The notes: generated from the letters alone by a model not told the origin. A stretch of 7,426 bases of DNA from Actinomycetota bacterium (GCA_903970315.1 CAJCIJ010000232.1:1-7426), one strand, 5' to 3'. Positions 1 through 6,021 are shown, counted from the first letter of the stretch. Translations and numbers: made by a program.

Positions 1-493
1 GCCGATGACCCTGTCGATGCTTGCGCTGGCCGGAATCCCGGCCACCGTGGGCTTCGTGGGCAAGTTCTACCTGATCGATGCAGCGGCCTCCAACGGCTAC
101 ACCTGGCTGGGCGTGGTGATCGTGGTGGGCTCGATGATCTCGCTGGGCTACTACCTGCCCGTGATCGCGGCCATGTGGATGCGCGAGCTGCCCGCGGGGG
201 CAGCCGGGAAATGGCCGCTGTCGGCGCTGGCCCCGCGCGGGGGTGGCCCTGGCGCGGGCGGAGGCGCCCTGCCGGCGATCGCGGGAGGTTCGCCGGAGAT
301 CGACGAGCCCGCCGCAGCCCCCGAGCCGACGAGCGACCCCGCGGCGGAGCCCGGCGACACTCGCGGCAGCCGCAACCCCGAGGTCGTCTTTGTGGCCCTG
401 CTCGCAGGCGCAGCGACGCTGTTCTTCGGCATCATCCCCGGCCCGCTCTTTGACCTGGTCCACCGGGCCGGCAGCGGGCTGGGGCTGTTCTGA
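1..493 (+). CDS. nuoN: NADH-quinone oxidoreductase subunit N (NuoN), C-terminal part
   Basis: The gene is cut by the left edge; the reading frame is open from base 2 and 163 residues remain. NuoN is one of the three antiporter-like membrane subunits of complex I and takes part in proton pumping. The motif GIPATVGFVGKFYL near the start is the conserved late-helix signature of the NuoL/M/N family. It is followed by a helix around TWLGVVIVVGSMISLGYYLP and a last helix around VVFVALLAGAATLFFGIIPG. Between these two helices lies a stretch of about 60 residues, rich in Ala, Pro and Gly (roughly residues 62-125), which is longer than in most NuoN proteins and looks disordered. NuoN is normally the last gene of the nuo operon, which fits the hairpin just downstream. 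The family call is firm; N versus M or L rests on the short C-terminus and the operon-end position. Confidence 0.88.
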   Translation, partial: PMTLSMLALAGIPATVGFVGKFYLIDAAASNGYTWLGVVIVVGSMISLGYYLPVIAAMWMRELPAGAAGKWPLSALAPRGGGPGAGGGALPAIAGGSPEIDEPAAAPEPTSDPAAEPGDTRGSRNPEVVFVALLAGAATLFFGIIPGPLFDLVHRAGSGLGLF

Positions 494-511
494 GCACCAC
501 ACGAGCCCCAC

Positions 512-541
512 TGTGTGAGATCGTTCAACACGATCCACACA
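512..541 (+). terminator. Strong hairpin after nuoN, probable nuo operon terminator
   Basis: Arm TGTGTG (512-517) pairs with CACACA (536-541), and GATCGT (519-524) pairs with ACGATC (530-535). This gives a 12-bp stem with one bulged A (518) and a 5-nt loop TCAAC. It starts 18 nt after the nuoN stop. No T-run follows, so it would be an atypical intrinsic terminator, an RNA 3'-end stabiliser, or a protein-binding dyad. It is less GC-rich than its surroundings, which makes a chance match less likely. Confidence 0.6.
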
Positions 542-736
542 ACTCAGAGCCGCGGCGCATCGGCGGCAGCGGTGATCTCGCGCCACGGGCGCGTATACGC
601 GCGCGGCACGGCAGCCATCGCCCACGGTCAGACGAGGCTGCTGCTGGGCCCGCACAGGGCCATCGAGCGTGGCGTCTACGAGCTCACCCTCTCCTCCGGA
701 CCACTGCACGTGCGCGAGGCGATCACGATCGGATAG
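515..736 (+). pseudogene. Possible remnant of a secreted/surface protein C-terminus
   Basis: This is an open frame of 73 codons from a GTG, in the same frame as nuoN. Its last 50 or so residues, from VISRHGRVYARGTA to ELTLSSGPLHVREAITIG, have alternating beta-strand character. They resemble the C-terminal tails of beta-rich secreted proteins of actinobacteria (pattern VYARGTA, then LLLGPHRAIERGVYELTL). I infer a broken gene rather than an intact one. The only upstream start lies inside the 512-541 hairpin, and there is no Shine-Dalgarno and no TANNNT promoter, unlike the other genes here. No signal peptide or upstream domain precedes it. It could still be a chance open frame in GC-rich DNA or a small real gene starting at the GTG at 572. 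Confidence 0.33.
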
Positions 737-740
737 GTCA

Positions 741-755
741 CGGCCCCGAAGGCCG
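741..755. terminator. Small GC hairpin between the 515-736 ORF and pepF
   Basis: CGGCC (741-745) pairs with GGCCG (751-755) around a 5-nt loop. It lies 4 nt after the stop at 736 and 38 nt beyond the pepF stop on the other strand. The stem is only 5 bp and there is no T-run, so this is weak. The rest of 737-793 shows nothing I can name. Confidence 0.25.
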
Positions 756-793
756 CGTCAGGAAACCGCGCCGGCGGCGTCAGCAACTGCGCG

Positions 794-2671
794 CTACAGC
801 AGCCCGCTGGCGTCGGCGGCGGCTTCGGCCTCGCCCAGGTGCGCCTCGATCAGGTCAAGGCCGGAGTCCCAGAACCCAGGGTCGGCGAGGTCGACGCCGA
901 CAATCGCGCCAAGCTCCTGCGGTGGCCGCGAGCCACCGGCGCTCAACAGCTCCAGGTAGCGGGGCACAAACGCCTCGCCGCCCTGGCGGTAGCGCTCGTA
1001 GACGGCCAGCGCCAGAAGCTGCCCGTAGGCGTACGCGTACACATAACCAGGGGTGGCGATGAAGTGCGGGATATACGACCACCATGAGCGGTAGCCGTCG
1101 GTGATCTGCACCGAGTCGCCGAGCATCTCGGACTGACTGGAGACCCACAGGTCACCGAACCGCTCGATCGAAAGCTCGCCCTCCTGGCGTCGTGCGTTGT
1201 GCACGAGATCCTCAAAGCGGTTCATGGCGACCTGGCGAAAGACGGTGGCGATCATGTCCTCGAGGTTCTCGGCCAGCAGGGCAAGGCGCGAGGCCGGCGT
1301 GGAGTCCTCGGCGAGCAGGCGCCCGAACACGATCGTCTCCCCGAACACCGAGGCGGTCTCGGCGAGCGTCAGGGGGGTGTGCTGATGAAAGATCCCCTGC
1401 TTACCGCCCAGGGCGAAGTGCACTGCGTGCCCGAGCTCGTGCGCGAGCGTGAGCACGTCGCGCCGGCGCGACGTGTAGTTGAGCAGCACGTAGGGATCGA
1501 CCGCGGGGATCACTCCCGCGCAGAAGGCCCCGCCGCGCTTTGAAGGGCGCACGGGCGCGTCGATCCAGTTGCCGTCGATGAGCCTGCCCACGATCGCGCC
1601 AAGCTCGGGAGAGAACTGCGAGTAGCAGTCGCGCACCAGCTGGCACGCCTCGCTGTAGGTGTACTGAGCCTCGTCCTCGGTCACGGGCGCCATGCGGTCG
1701 TAGTCGGCGAGCCGCTCGATGCCCAGCAGCCGAGCTTTGAGCGCATACCAGCGTTGGGCCAGGCCGTAGCGCCCTCGCACGGCCTCCACGAGCGCCGCCA
1801 CGGACTCGTCGCTGGCCTCGTTGGCGAGGTTGCGCGCTGCCAGCCAGTTCGGGTAGCTGCGCAGGCGGTCATCGACGGACTTGTCGACCATGAGGGTGTT
1901 GAAGATGAACGCGCGCGTGCGCAGCCCTGACTCCAGTGCCTTGGTGATGGCCTCGGCCGCGCCACGCCGGGCGTCGCGGTCGGCCACGGCAAGGCGCGCC
2001 AGCGCGACGTCCAAAGCGACTGCGCCATCGGGCAGCTCGACGGTGATCGCCGAGGTGACCTCCTCAAAGAGGCGGTCCCACGCCGAGGAGCTCGTCAGCT
2101 GCTTCTCGGAGAGGATCTTCTCCTCGGGCTCTGAGAGCAGGTGGGCGCGGTAGCGGCGAACCGAACGCAGGTGGTGGCGGCAGAACTCCATCTCCGGGCC
2201 TGCCAGCAGCGCGTCGGCCTGCTCGTCGTCCACCGCAGCCCACTCCAACTCAAAGAAAAGCAGCGTGGTCTGCAGCTCGGTCTCGCGCTCCTGCACGCTG
2301 GCAAGCAGAGCGCCGCGGGCGGGGTCGGCGGTGTCCAGCGAGAAGCGCAGGGCGGCATATGCGCCGGCGCGGGCCGCCAGCTCCATGATCTCGGCCAGGG
2401 TCTGCATGGCCTGCCTCAGGGCGGCGGCATCGAGCGTGGCCACCTTGCCTCGATAGCGCTCGGCGAACTGCTTGGCCGCTGCCGTCGCGGCGTCCAAGCG
2501 CTTGGCCACACCCTCCTCGCCGTCGCCTTCCAGCAGCGGTTGCAGATCCCATGCCGCCGCGAGCAGCTCCGGGTCGGTGCCAGGGTCAGCGGCCGTCACG
2601 CCGGCGTCCGGCGCCGCCGAAGCGGTGGTGTCCGAGAGTTTCTGCAGGAGCATTGAATGGTGGTGGGTCAC
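794..2671 (-). CDS. pepF: M3-family oligoendopeptidase F-like zinc metallopeptidase
   Basis: This is a cytosolic zinc peptidase that would cut short peptides left by protein turnover. With the GTG start at 2671 it has 625 residues, close to the usual 600 for PepF. The N-terminal half is helical, as expected for the M3 peptide-channel fold. The catalytic HELGH is at residues 411-415 (His411 and His415 bind zinc, Glu412 is the base). The third zinc ligand is probably Glu438 in LAETASVFGE. Further on, IPHF (about 534-537) and the Tyr-rich GYVYAYAYG (about 542-550) match the substrate-binding end of the family. The GTG was chosen because TAAGCT ends 7 nt before it; the ATG at 2653 (619 residues) lacks a Shine-Dalgarno. 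A 66-codon extension to 2869 would overlap thyX on the opposite strand and is not family-like. The gene is divergent from thyX. No signal peptide is seen. Confidence 0.93.
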   Translation of the reverse strand: MTHHHSMLLQKLSDTTASAAPDAGVTAADPGTDPELLAAAWDLQPLLEGDGEEGVAKRLDAATAAAKQFAERYRGKVATLDAAALRQAMQTLAEIMELAARAGAYAALRFSLDTADPARGALLASVQERETELQTTLLFFELEWAAVDDEQADALLAGPEMEFCRHHLRSVRRYRAHLLSEPEEKILSEKQLTSSSAWDRLFEEVTSAITVELPDGAVALDVALARLAVADRDARRGAAEAITKALESGLRTRAFIFNTLMVDKSVDDRLRSYPNWLAARNLANEASDESVAALVEAVRGRYGLAQRWYALKARLLGIERLADYDRMAPVTEDEAQYTYSEACQLVRDCYSQFSPELGAIVGRLIDGNWIDAPVRPSKRGGAFCAGVIPAVDPYVLLNYTSRRRDVLTLAHELGHAVHFALGGKQGIFHQHTPLTLAETASVFGETIVFGRLLAEDSTPASRLALLAENLEDMIATVFRQVAMNRFEDLVHNARRQEGELSIERFGDLWVSSQSEMLGDSVQITDGYRSWWSYIPHFIATPGYVYAYAYGQLLALAVYERYRQGGEAFVPRYLELLSAGGSRPPQELGAIVGVDLADPGFWDSGLDLIEAHLGEAEAAADASGLL

Positions 2672-2678
2672 GCGCGCA

Positions 2679-2684
2679 AGCTTA
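2679..2684 (-). promoter_or_regulatory. -10 element TAAGCT of pepF (leaderless)
   Basis: On the minus strand TAAGCT matches the actinobacterial TANNNT -10 pattern and ends 7 nt before the GTG at 2671. Transcription would therefore begin at or next to the start codon. I see no convincing -35 box. It decides the pepF start in favour of GTG. Confidence 0.6.
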
Positions 2685-2738
2685 TTGGCAGCCGGCGGTT
2701 GGGCGAGCCTGCGCTCGTGATCAGCCGGGCATGCGGCC

Positions 2739-2753
2739 GGGCGGGCGGGCGGG
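2739..2753 (+). promoter_or_regulatory. Perfect G-quadruplex motif in the pepF-thyX divergent promoter
   Basis: Four runs of GGG separated by single C bases (GGGCGGGCGGGCGGG) form a G3N1 motif, the type expected to fold into a very stable parallel quadruplex. It lies on the thyX coding strand, ending 35 nt before the thyX -10 box and 51 nt before its ATG, and about 55 nt upstream of the pepF -10. It could affect either promoter. Folding is inferred from the motif only. Confidence 0.6.
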
Positions 2754-2766
2754 TGCCGCGCGGCGA

Positions 2767-2783
2767 CCGCCCTGTCCGGGCGG
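2767..2783. promoter_or_regulatory. 6-bp inverted repeat in the thyX -35 region
   Basis: CCGCCC (2767-2772) and GGGCGG (2778-2783) flank a 5-nt spacer TGTCC. The repeat ends 5 nt before the thyX -10 box, so it overlaps where the -35 contacts would be. It may be an operator, or a by-product of the very GC-rich sequence. Confidence 0.3.
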
Positions 2784-2788
2784 CGGCC

Positions 2789-2794
2789 TACTAT
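2789..2794 (+). promoter_or_regulatory. -10 element TACTAT of thyX
   Basis: TACTAT matches TANNNT and ends 10 nt before the thyX ATG. A start point 6-8 nt downstream would leave a leader of only 2-4 nt or none. No Shine-Dalgarno is present between it and the ATG. Confidence 0.6.
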
Positions 2795-2804
2795 CGTCGG
2801 CCCG

Positions 2805-3587
2805 ATGCCGCACGAGACCACGCCGCGTGTCTTTCTGATCGCCCGTCCAGCGATCGACCACGACGGCATGCGGGCCTACCTTGCCGACGTTGGCGGGGAG
2901 TCCTGGCTCCAGCTGCGCGCCGGTGAAGAGCACAACGGGGGCCAGCAGCTGGTGGAGTTCGCCGGACGCGCGTGCTACCGCAGCTGGGAGCCGGGCCTGA
3001 ACCCCAACGTCACACGCATCCGCACCGACCAGCCGCAGTACTTCTCCAACATCCTCGCCTCCGGCCACGGCAGCGTGCTCGAGCACGCCAACTACAGCTT
3101 TGCGCTGCGCAACGTCAGCCGCGTGTTCACGCACGAGCTGGTGCGCCACCGGGCAGGCTCGGCGTTCAGCCAGGAGAGCCTGCGCTACGTGCGCCTGACG
3201 GACATCGGCTTCCGCGTGCCCGCGGTCCTGGAGCCCCTACGCGAGCGGGTGCTCAGCGTGGTGGAGCAGCTTGAGGAGCTCCAGCGCGAGGGGGCCGAGG
3301 CCTTGGGCATCGACTCCGACGGCGTCCCGTTCCATGTCAAAAAGGAGGTCACGTCGGCGCTGAGACGGCTTGCGCCCATTGGCCTGTCCACGGACATCAT
3401 CTGGACGGCCAACGTTCGCACCCTGCGCCACGTGATTCAGATGCGCACCGACCCCAGCGCCGAGGAGGAGCTGCGGATGGTGTTCGATGATTTGGCGCAG
3501 ATCATGCGCGCCGAGGCGCCGCTGCTGTTCGCGGACTTCACACGCACCTCCGACGGTGCGTGGGTCCCCGAGCACCACAAGGTGTAG
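2805..3587 (+). CDS. thyX: Flavin-dependent thymidylate synthase ThyX
   Basis: ThyX makes dTMP from dUMP using FAD, NADPH and methylenetetrahydrofolate, and replaces ThyA in many actinobacteria. The 260-residue protein shows EFAGRACYRSW (51-61), HGSVLEH (88-94) and the signature RHRAGSAFSQESLRY (114-128), which binds dUMP and FAD. The C-terminal block NVRTLRHVIQMR (203-214) followed by AEEELR carries the conserved Asn/Arg flavin and substrate contacts. The signature has eight residues between RHR and the conserved Ser, one more than the textbook RHRX7S. This probably marks the longer ThyX subfamily with the extended N-terminus, not damage. The ATG at 2805 follows a TANNNT box by 10 nt and has no Shine-Dalgarno. 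The gene is divergent from pepF and convergent with the membrane protein at 3645-4541, so it is likely transcribed alone. Confidence 0.97.
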   Translation: MPHETTPRVFLIARPAIDHDGMRAYLADVGGESWLQLRAGEEHNGGQQLVEFAGRACYRSWEPGLNPNVTRIRTDQPQYFSNILASGHGSVLEHANYSFALRNVSRVFTHELVRHRAGSAFSQESLRYVRLTDIGFRVPAVLEPLRERVLSVVEQLEELQREGAEALGIDSDGVPFHVKKEVTSALRRLAPIGLSTDIIWTANVRTLRHVIQMRTDPSAEEELRMVFDDLAQIMRAEAPLLFADFTRTSDGAWVPEHHKV

Positions 3588-3601
3588 CGGCGGCCAAGGG
3601 G

Positions 3602-3644
3602 TAGCGGCCGCTAGCGGGCGCCGGAGCCTACGCTTCGCCGGCCC
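3602..3644. terminator. Hairpin-rich spacer between convergent genes
   Basis: The 57-bp gap between thyX and the opposing membrane protein holds a perfect 12-bp palindrome TAGCGGCCGCTA (3602-3613). A second stem pairs GCCGG (3620-3624) with CCGGC (3638-3642), with an outer GGG/CCC separated by a 2-nt bulge. Convergent genes need stop signals here, so a two-way terminator is likely, but there is no T-run. Confidence 0.4.
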
Positions 3645-4541
3645 TCAGCGACGCCCGGCCCGCTTGCGGCGCGATCCCAGCGGCGCCGACGCATCGCCGG
3701 CGCCGTTGCTGTCGCCGTCGGCACGACCGGCGCCGGCCATCACGGCTCGTCCCGGAGGCCACGGCACAGCTTCCCCGGTGGTCCAGGCGGGCGGATCGCC
3801 TCCGGGCAGCTTGCCCATGAGCATGATGCCCACGAAGACCATGAACGCCGCGGGCACGACGTCGAGCTCATAGGAGGCGGCGAATATGGGCAGCAGGATC
3901 ACGCCGCCGATGATCCCCACGGTGCGCATCCACCGCGGCAGCAGGCCGACACGCCCAGCGGCGAGCACGGCGAGGACCATGCCGACAACCAGCGCGAGGA
4001 GCACGAAAAGCTCAAGGATGGCCACGGTGATGTTCACGGCTCCATAGGTGATCGCATGTTCGTAGGCCTTGGTGGTGTGGTTGTGGCTGTGCGTGAAGTT
4101 GTGGGCGTTGACCAGTTCGACGACCGCGTGCACGACCGCCAAAAGCGCGGCGCCGCCACCGCCGATGGGCACCAGGTAGCGAGCCGCGCGCACGGCGCCC
4201 TCGCTGCGGGCCCGGGTGGCGTTCATCAAGAACACCAGCATGACCGTGAGCACAGCAAGGCCGATCGCCTGAAGCACGCTGCCGGAGATGAACGAGAAGT
4301 AGTGCGACGACAGGTAGCGCACGCCGGCCAGCCTCGGGGTGACCGACGAGGTCGCCTTGCCGTTCAGTGCGGGCTGGAGCGCTTGCAGCACGCCCACCAC
4401 GGGCCGTCCGGCGACGGCGCCGAAGATCGTGACACCGCCCAGCAGGTAGAGCACGCCCCCGGCCGCAGTGGGCACCGCCACCTTGTTGCGCCACCACTGC
4501 TCGCGTTCGATCTGCCTGGCTGTGTCGCCGCCCCTTGACAT
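3645..4541 (-). CDS. Unrecognised six-helix membrane protein with His-rich loop
   Basis: I do not recognise the family. The 298-residue product has a charged N-terminus (about 1-22) and hydrophobic segments near 24-45, 88-106, 122-143, 166-193, 206-222 and 227-243, so about six membrane helices. It ends in a polar tail of about 55 residues with RRKRAGRR at the end, probably cytoplasmic. Between helices 3 and 4, residues 147-162 contain five His in HNFTHSHNHTT and nearby, a possible metal-binding loop or half-channel. PPAWTTGEAVPWP (250-262) looks like a conserved juxtamembrane motif I associate with actinobacterial integral membrane proteins, from memory only. The ATG at 4541 is 9 nt after TAGACT on the minus strand. 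The gene is divergent from the 90-residue protein across a 70-bp shared promoter. Confidence 0.82.
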   Translation of the reverse strand: MSRGGDTARQIEREQWWRNKVAVPTAAGGVLYLLGGVTIFGAVAGRPVVGVLQALQPALNGKATSSVTPRLAGVRYLSSHYFSFISGSVLQAIGLAVLTVMLVFLMNATRARSEGAVRAARYLVPIGGGGAALLAVVHAVVELVNAHNFTHSHNHTTKAYEHAITYGAVNITVAILELFVLLALVVGMVLAVLAAGRVGLLPRWMRTVGIIGGVILLPIFAASYELDVVPAAFMVFVGIMLMGKLPGGDPPAWTTGEAVPWPPGRAVMAGAGRADGDSNGAGDASAPLGSRRKRAGRR

Positions 4542-4550
4542 GGACAGCGC

Positions 4551-4556
4551 AGTCTA
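4551..4556 (-). promoter_or_regulatory. -10 element TAGACT of the six-helix membrane protein
   Basis: Minus-strand TAGACT fits TANNNT and ends 9 nt before the ATG at 4541, implying a leader of a few bases at most. No Shine-Dalgarno is present. Confidence 0.55.
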
Positions 4557-4565
4557 TGGGCTCGA

Positions 4566-4590
4566 TCCAGCGAGCGATATCGCCCCTGGA
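4566..4590. promoter_or_regulatory. Nested dyad centred between two divergent promoters
   Basis: A perfect 10-bp palindrome GCGATATCGC (4574-4583) is flanked by TCCAG (4566-4570) and CTGGA (4586-4590), also inverted repeats. Its centre (4578) is the midpoint of the two divergent -10 boxes, 4551-4556 and 4600-4605. With a 17-bp spacer, both -35 contact sites fall inside the palindrome. This arrangement suggests one symmetric operator, or a shared -35 region, controlling both genes. No known regulator consensus is recognised. Confidence 0.55.
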
Positions 4591-4599
4591 CCCGGGCGC

Positions 4600-4605
4600 T
4601 ACGAT
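4600..4605 (+). promoter_or_regulatory. -10 element TACGAT of the 90-residue protein (leaderless)
   Basis: TACGAT matches TANNNT and ends 6 nt before the ATG at 4612, so transcription would start at the ATG. This rules out the longer in-frame start far upstream at 4468. Confidence 0.65.
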
Positions 4606-4611
4606 GAGCCC

Positions 4612-4884
4612 ATGGAACCGGGTGGTCTTGGCGACATGTTCGGCGACCCCGAGGAGCTCCAACGACGGCTTGCGGAGTTCGCCGAACAGATGCACGGCCA
4701 GCAGCGGCTGGCGTGGGCCGACAACGCGATCAAACTCGCCGTGGACATGACGGTGGCGGCGGTCAACCGCGTCAACGTCCAGGGCAACGCCGACGCACAG
4801 GCCGACCAGATCCGTGCGGTCATCGCCAGGATCTTCCCCGAGGCCGTGGCGCTGGTGCGCGAGGCCCGCGAAGGCCTTCAGTAG
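4612..4884 (+). CDS. Small helical protein of unknown function (90 aa)
   Basis: I do not recognise a family. The product is soluble, with no signal peptide or membrane segment. After a Gly-rich start (MEPGGLGDMFGDP) it looks almost entirely helical: residues 14-32 (ELQRRLAEFAEQMHGQQ) are amphipathic, and a second long helical region spans about 35-88 (from WADNAIKLAVDM to LVREAREGLQ). A helical hairpin or a small oligomer is plausible, but that is inference. MFGDPEELQRRLAEFAEQM recalls the helical start of YbaB-type nucleoid proteins, but the rest does not match. The ATG is placed by the -10 box 6 nt upstream. The gene shares a divergent promoter with the six-helix membrane protein and converges on the UPF0104 gene. 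Its last codons form the first copy of the repeat that follows. Confidence 0.75.
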   Translation: MEPGGLGDMFGDPEELQRRLAEFAEQMHGQQRLAWADNAIKLAVDMTVAAVNRVNVQGNADAQADQIRAVIARIFPEAVALVREAREGLQ

Positions 4885-4953
4885 CGCAGAAGCGACCCGC
4901 AGGCGTTCAGTAGCTCGCGCGCGAACCCGCAGGCCGCAGGCCTTCAGGAGCGC
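4865..4953 (+). repeat. Three degenerate tandem repeats, about 30-bp period
   Basis: CCCGC begins at 4865, 4896 and 4926, each followed by a version of AGGC(C/G)TTCAG(T/G)AGC (from 4872, 4901 and 4938). The third copy carries about 8 extra bases between the two blocks. Copy one encodes the final residues and TAG stop of the 90-residue protein. Copies two and three lie in the 111-bp gap between that gene and the convergent UPF0104 gene. Confidence 0.6.
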
Positions 4954-4995
4954 ACGCGCCAACCTGGGCGGAGCGGTAAGGCACTGCGCGCAGCG

Positions 4996-6021
4996 TCAGG
5001 AAGCATGCCGCGCGGCCCGATCGGCGGCGCGCTCCTCCTCGCGCGAGGCCCGGCCGGCGGCGACCACTTCCTTGAAGGAGTGGAAGCGAAAAACGAACAC
5101 GACGGCGCCCAGGCCGACCGCAAACGTGAAGGCGGCGATCGCGATCTGCTGGCCGACCGAGTAGGCAGCAACCGTGGCGGCGCTGGCGCTGGAGGCAAAC
5201 ACCTTGACGGTCAGCGCCTGCTGGACACCCGCGCCGCCCGGGATCAGCGGGATCGCGCCGGACACCTGCCCGACGGCGAAGACCAGCAGCACGTTGCGCA
5301 CCGACCCGCCCACCCGGAAGGCTTCCAGCAGAAACCAGAATGCGGTGAAGCGCGACACCCACGCGAGCACCTGCCAGGGGACGATCTCGCGCATGTAGCG
5401 GCGGCGGTCGGAGAGAATCGTGACGCCCTGGCGCACGTGCACCCAGAAGGCCGCCACCCGCGCCGAGAGCACCGCGAACAGCCCCACCGCCAGGACCGCA
5501 AGCAGCGTGACCAGGAAGATGGTCAGGTGGAAGTGTTCGGCCAGGTAGGAGATTTCAAACGAGCTGAGCTTGGAGAAGTCCGGTGGCTTTGGGAAGACGC
5601 CCTGGCTGAACGCGAAGATCAGCACGAACACGCCCACGAAGGCGTCAAAGACCGACTCCACGAAGAACGCCGACGCCACCGTGGGATAGCTTGACCCGGG
5701 GATGGAGGAGCGCGTCAGAAAGAGCTTGATGACGTCTCCCCCGCGCGCGGGAACGACGTTGTTGAACCCGACCGCGGCGGCGTAGGCGCCCCACACCCGT
5801 CGCCACTGGAAACGGACTGCGGGGTAGGCGGCGCGCAGAGCGTTGAAAAACGCGCGCGAGCGCAGCGCCAGGTTGAGCCCGAAGAACAGCAGGCCCAGCA
5901 GCAGCAGGCCCCAGTGGACCGCTGCCAGGTCCGAGAAGAACTTCCCGACGGCATCAAAGAACGTGCTGAGGGTGTGCCCGACCGAAGTCGCCCCCAGCGG
6001 CATGGAGCCCGGCGTGTGCAT
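4996..6021 (-). CDS. UPF0104 / lysylphosphatidylglycerol synthase-TM family membrane protein
   Basis: The 341-residue product is a polytopic membrane protein with about eight hydrophobic segments (for example 36-54, 115-138, 166-186 and 291-311). It carries the two hallmark motifs of the LPG_synthase_TM (PF03706/UPF0104) family: NNVVPARGGDVIK at 87-99 and IPLIPGGAGVQQ at 257-268. The family includes the flippase domain of MprF and stand-alone proteins suspected of lipid-precursor transport; the substrate here is unknown. No aminoacyl-transferase domain follows, so this is the stand-alone type. It ends in a charged cytoplasmic tail (SREEERAADRAARHAS). The ATG at 6021 is chosen because TAGGCT ends 10 nt before it; a TTG at 6030 would lie 1 nt past the -10 box, and the ATG at 6003 is also possible. 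It converges on the 90-residue gene. Confidence 0.9.
   Translation of the reverse strand: MHTPGSMPLGATSVGHTLSTFFDAVGKFFSDLAAVHWGLLLLGLLFFGLNLALRSRAFFNALRAAYPAVRFQWRRVWGAYAAAVGFNNVVPARGGDVIKLFLTRSSIPGSSYPTVASAFFVESVFDAFVGVFVLIFAFSQGVFPKPPDFSKLSSFEISYLAEHFHLTIFLVTLLAVLAVGLFAVLSARVAAFWVHVRQGVTILSDRRRYMREIVPWQVLAWVSRFTAFWFLLEAFRVGGSVRNVLLVFAVGQVSGAIPLIPGGAGVQQALTVKVFASSASAATVAAYSVGQQIAIAAFTFAVGLGAVVFVFRFHSFKEVVAAGRASREEERAADRAARHAS

Noticed and set aside
2141..2656. Plus-strand ORF of 171 codons antisense to pepF
   Set aside because: Gln/Gly/Leu-rich mirror of the pepF coding strand, with no start signal and no recognisable domain.
2672..2869. A 66-codon N-terminal extension of pepF
   Set aside because: It overlaps the start of thyX on the other strand, crosses both promoters and the G-quadruplex motif, and has an Arg/Pro/Ala composition typical of shadow frames.
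3237..3578. Minus-strand ORF of 113 codons antisense to thyX
   Set aside because: It lies wholly inside the thyX coding region, has no promoter-like signal and no motif.
3602..3613. TAGCGGCCGCTA palindrome as a recombination or attachment site
   Set aside because: There is no mobile gene nearby and no second copy in the window; placement between convergent genes fits a terminator better.
4468..4611. Upstream in-frame start for the 90-residue protein
   Set aside because: It would overlap the start of the divergent membrane gene and read through both promoters and the dyad; the leaderless ATG at 4612 explains the data better.
4865..4953. CRISPR-like array
   Set aside because: Only three imperfect copies with no distinct spacers, and the first copy is coding sequence.
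4012..4962. Minus-strand ORF of 316 codons
   Set aside because: It is out of frame with the six-helix protein and antisense to the 90-residue gene. Arg/His/Gly-rich composition with no motif; a GC-rich shadow frame.
5005..5694. Plus-strand ORF of 229 codons antisense to the UPF0104 gene
   Set aside because: His/Arg/Glu-rich shadow of a membrane-protein gene; the opposite frame has clear family motifs.
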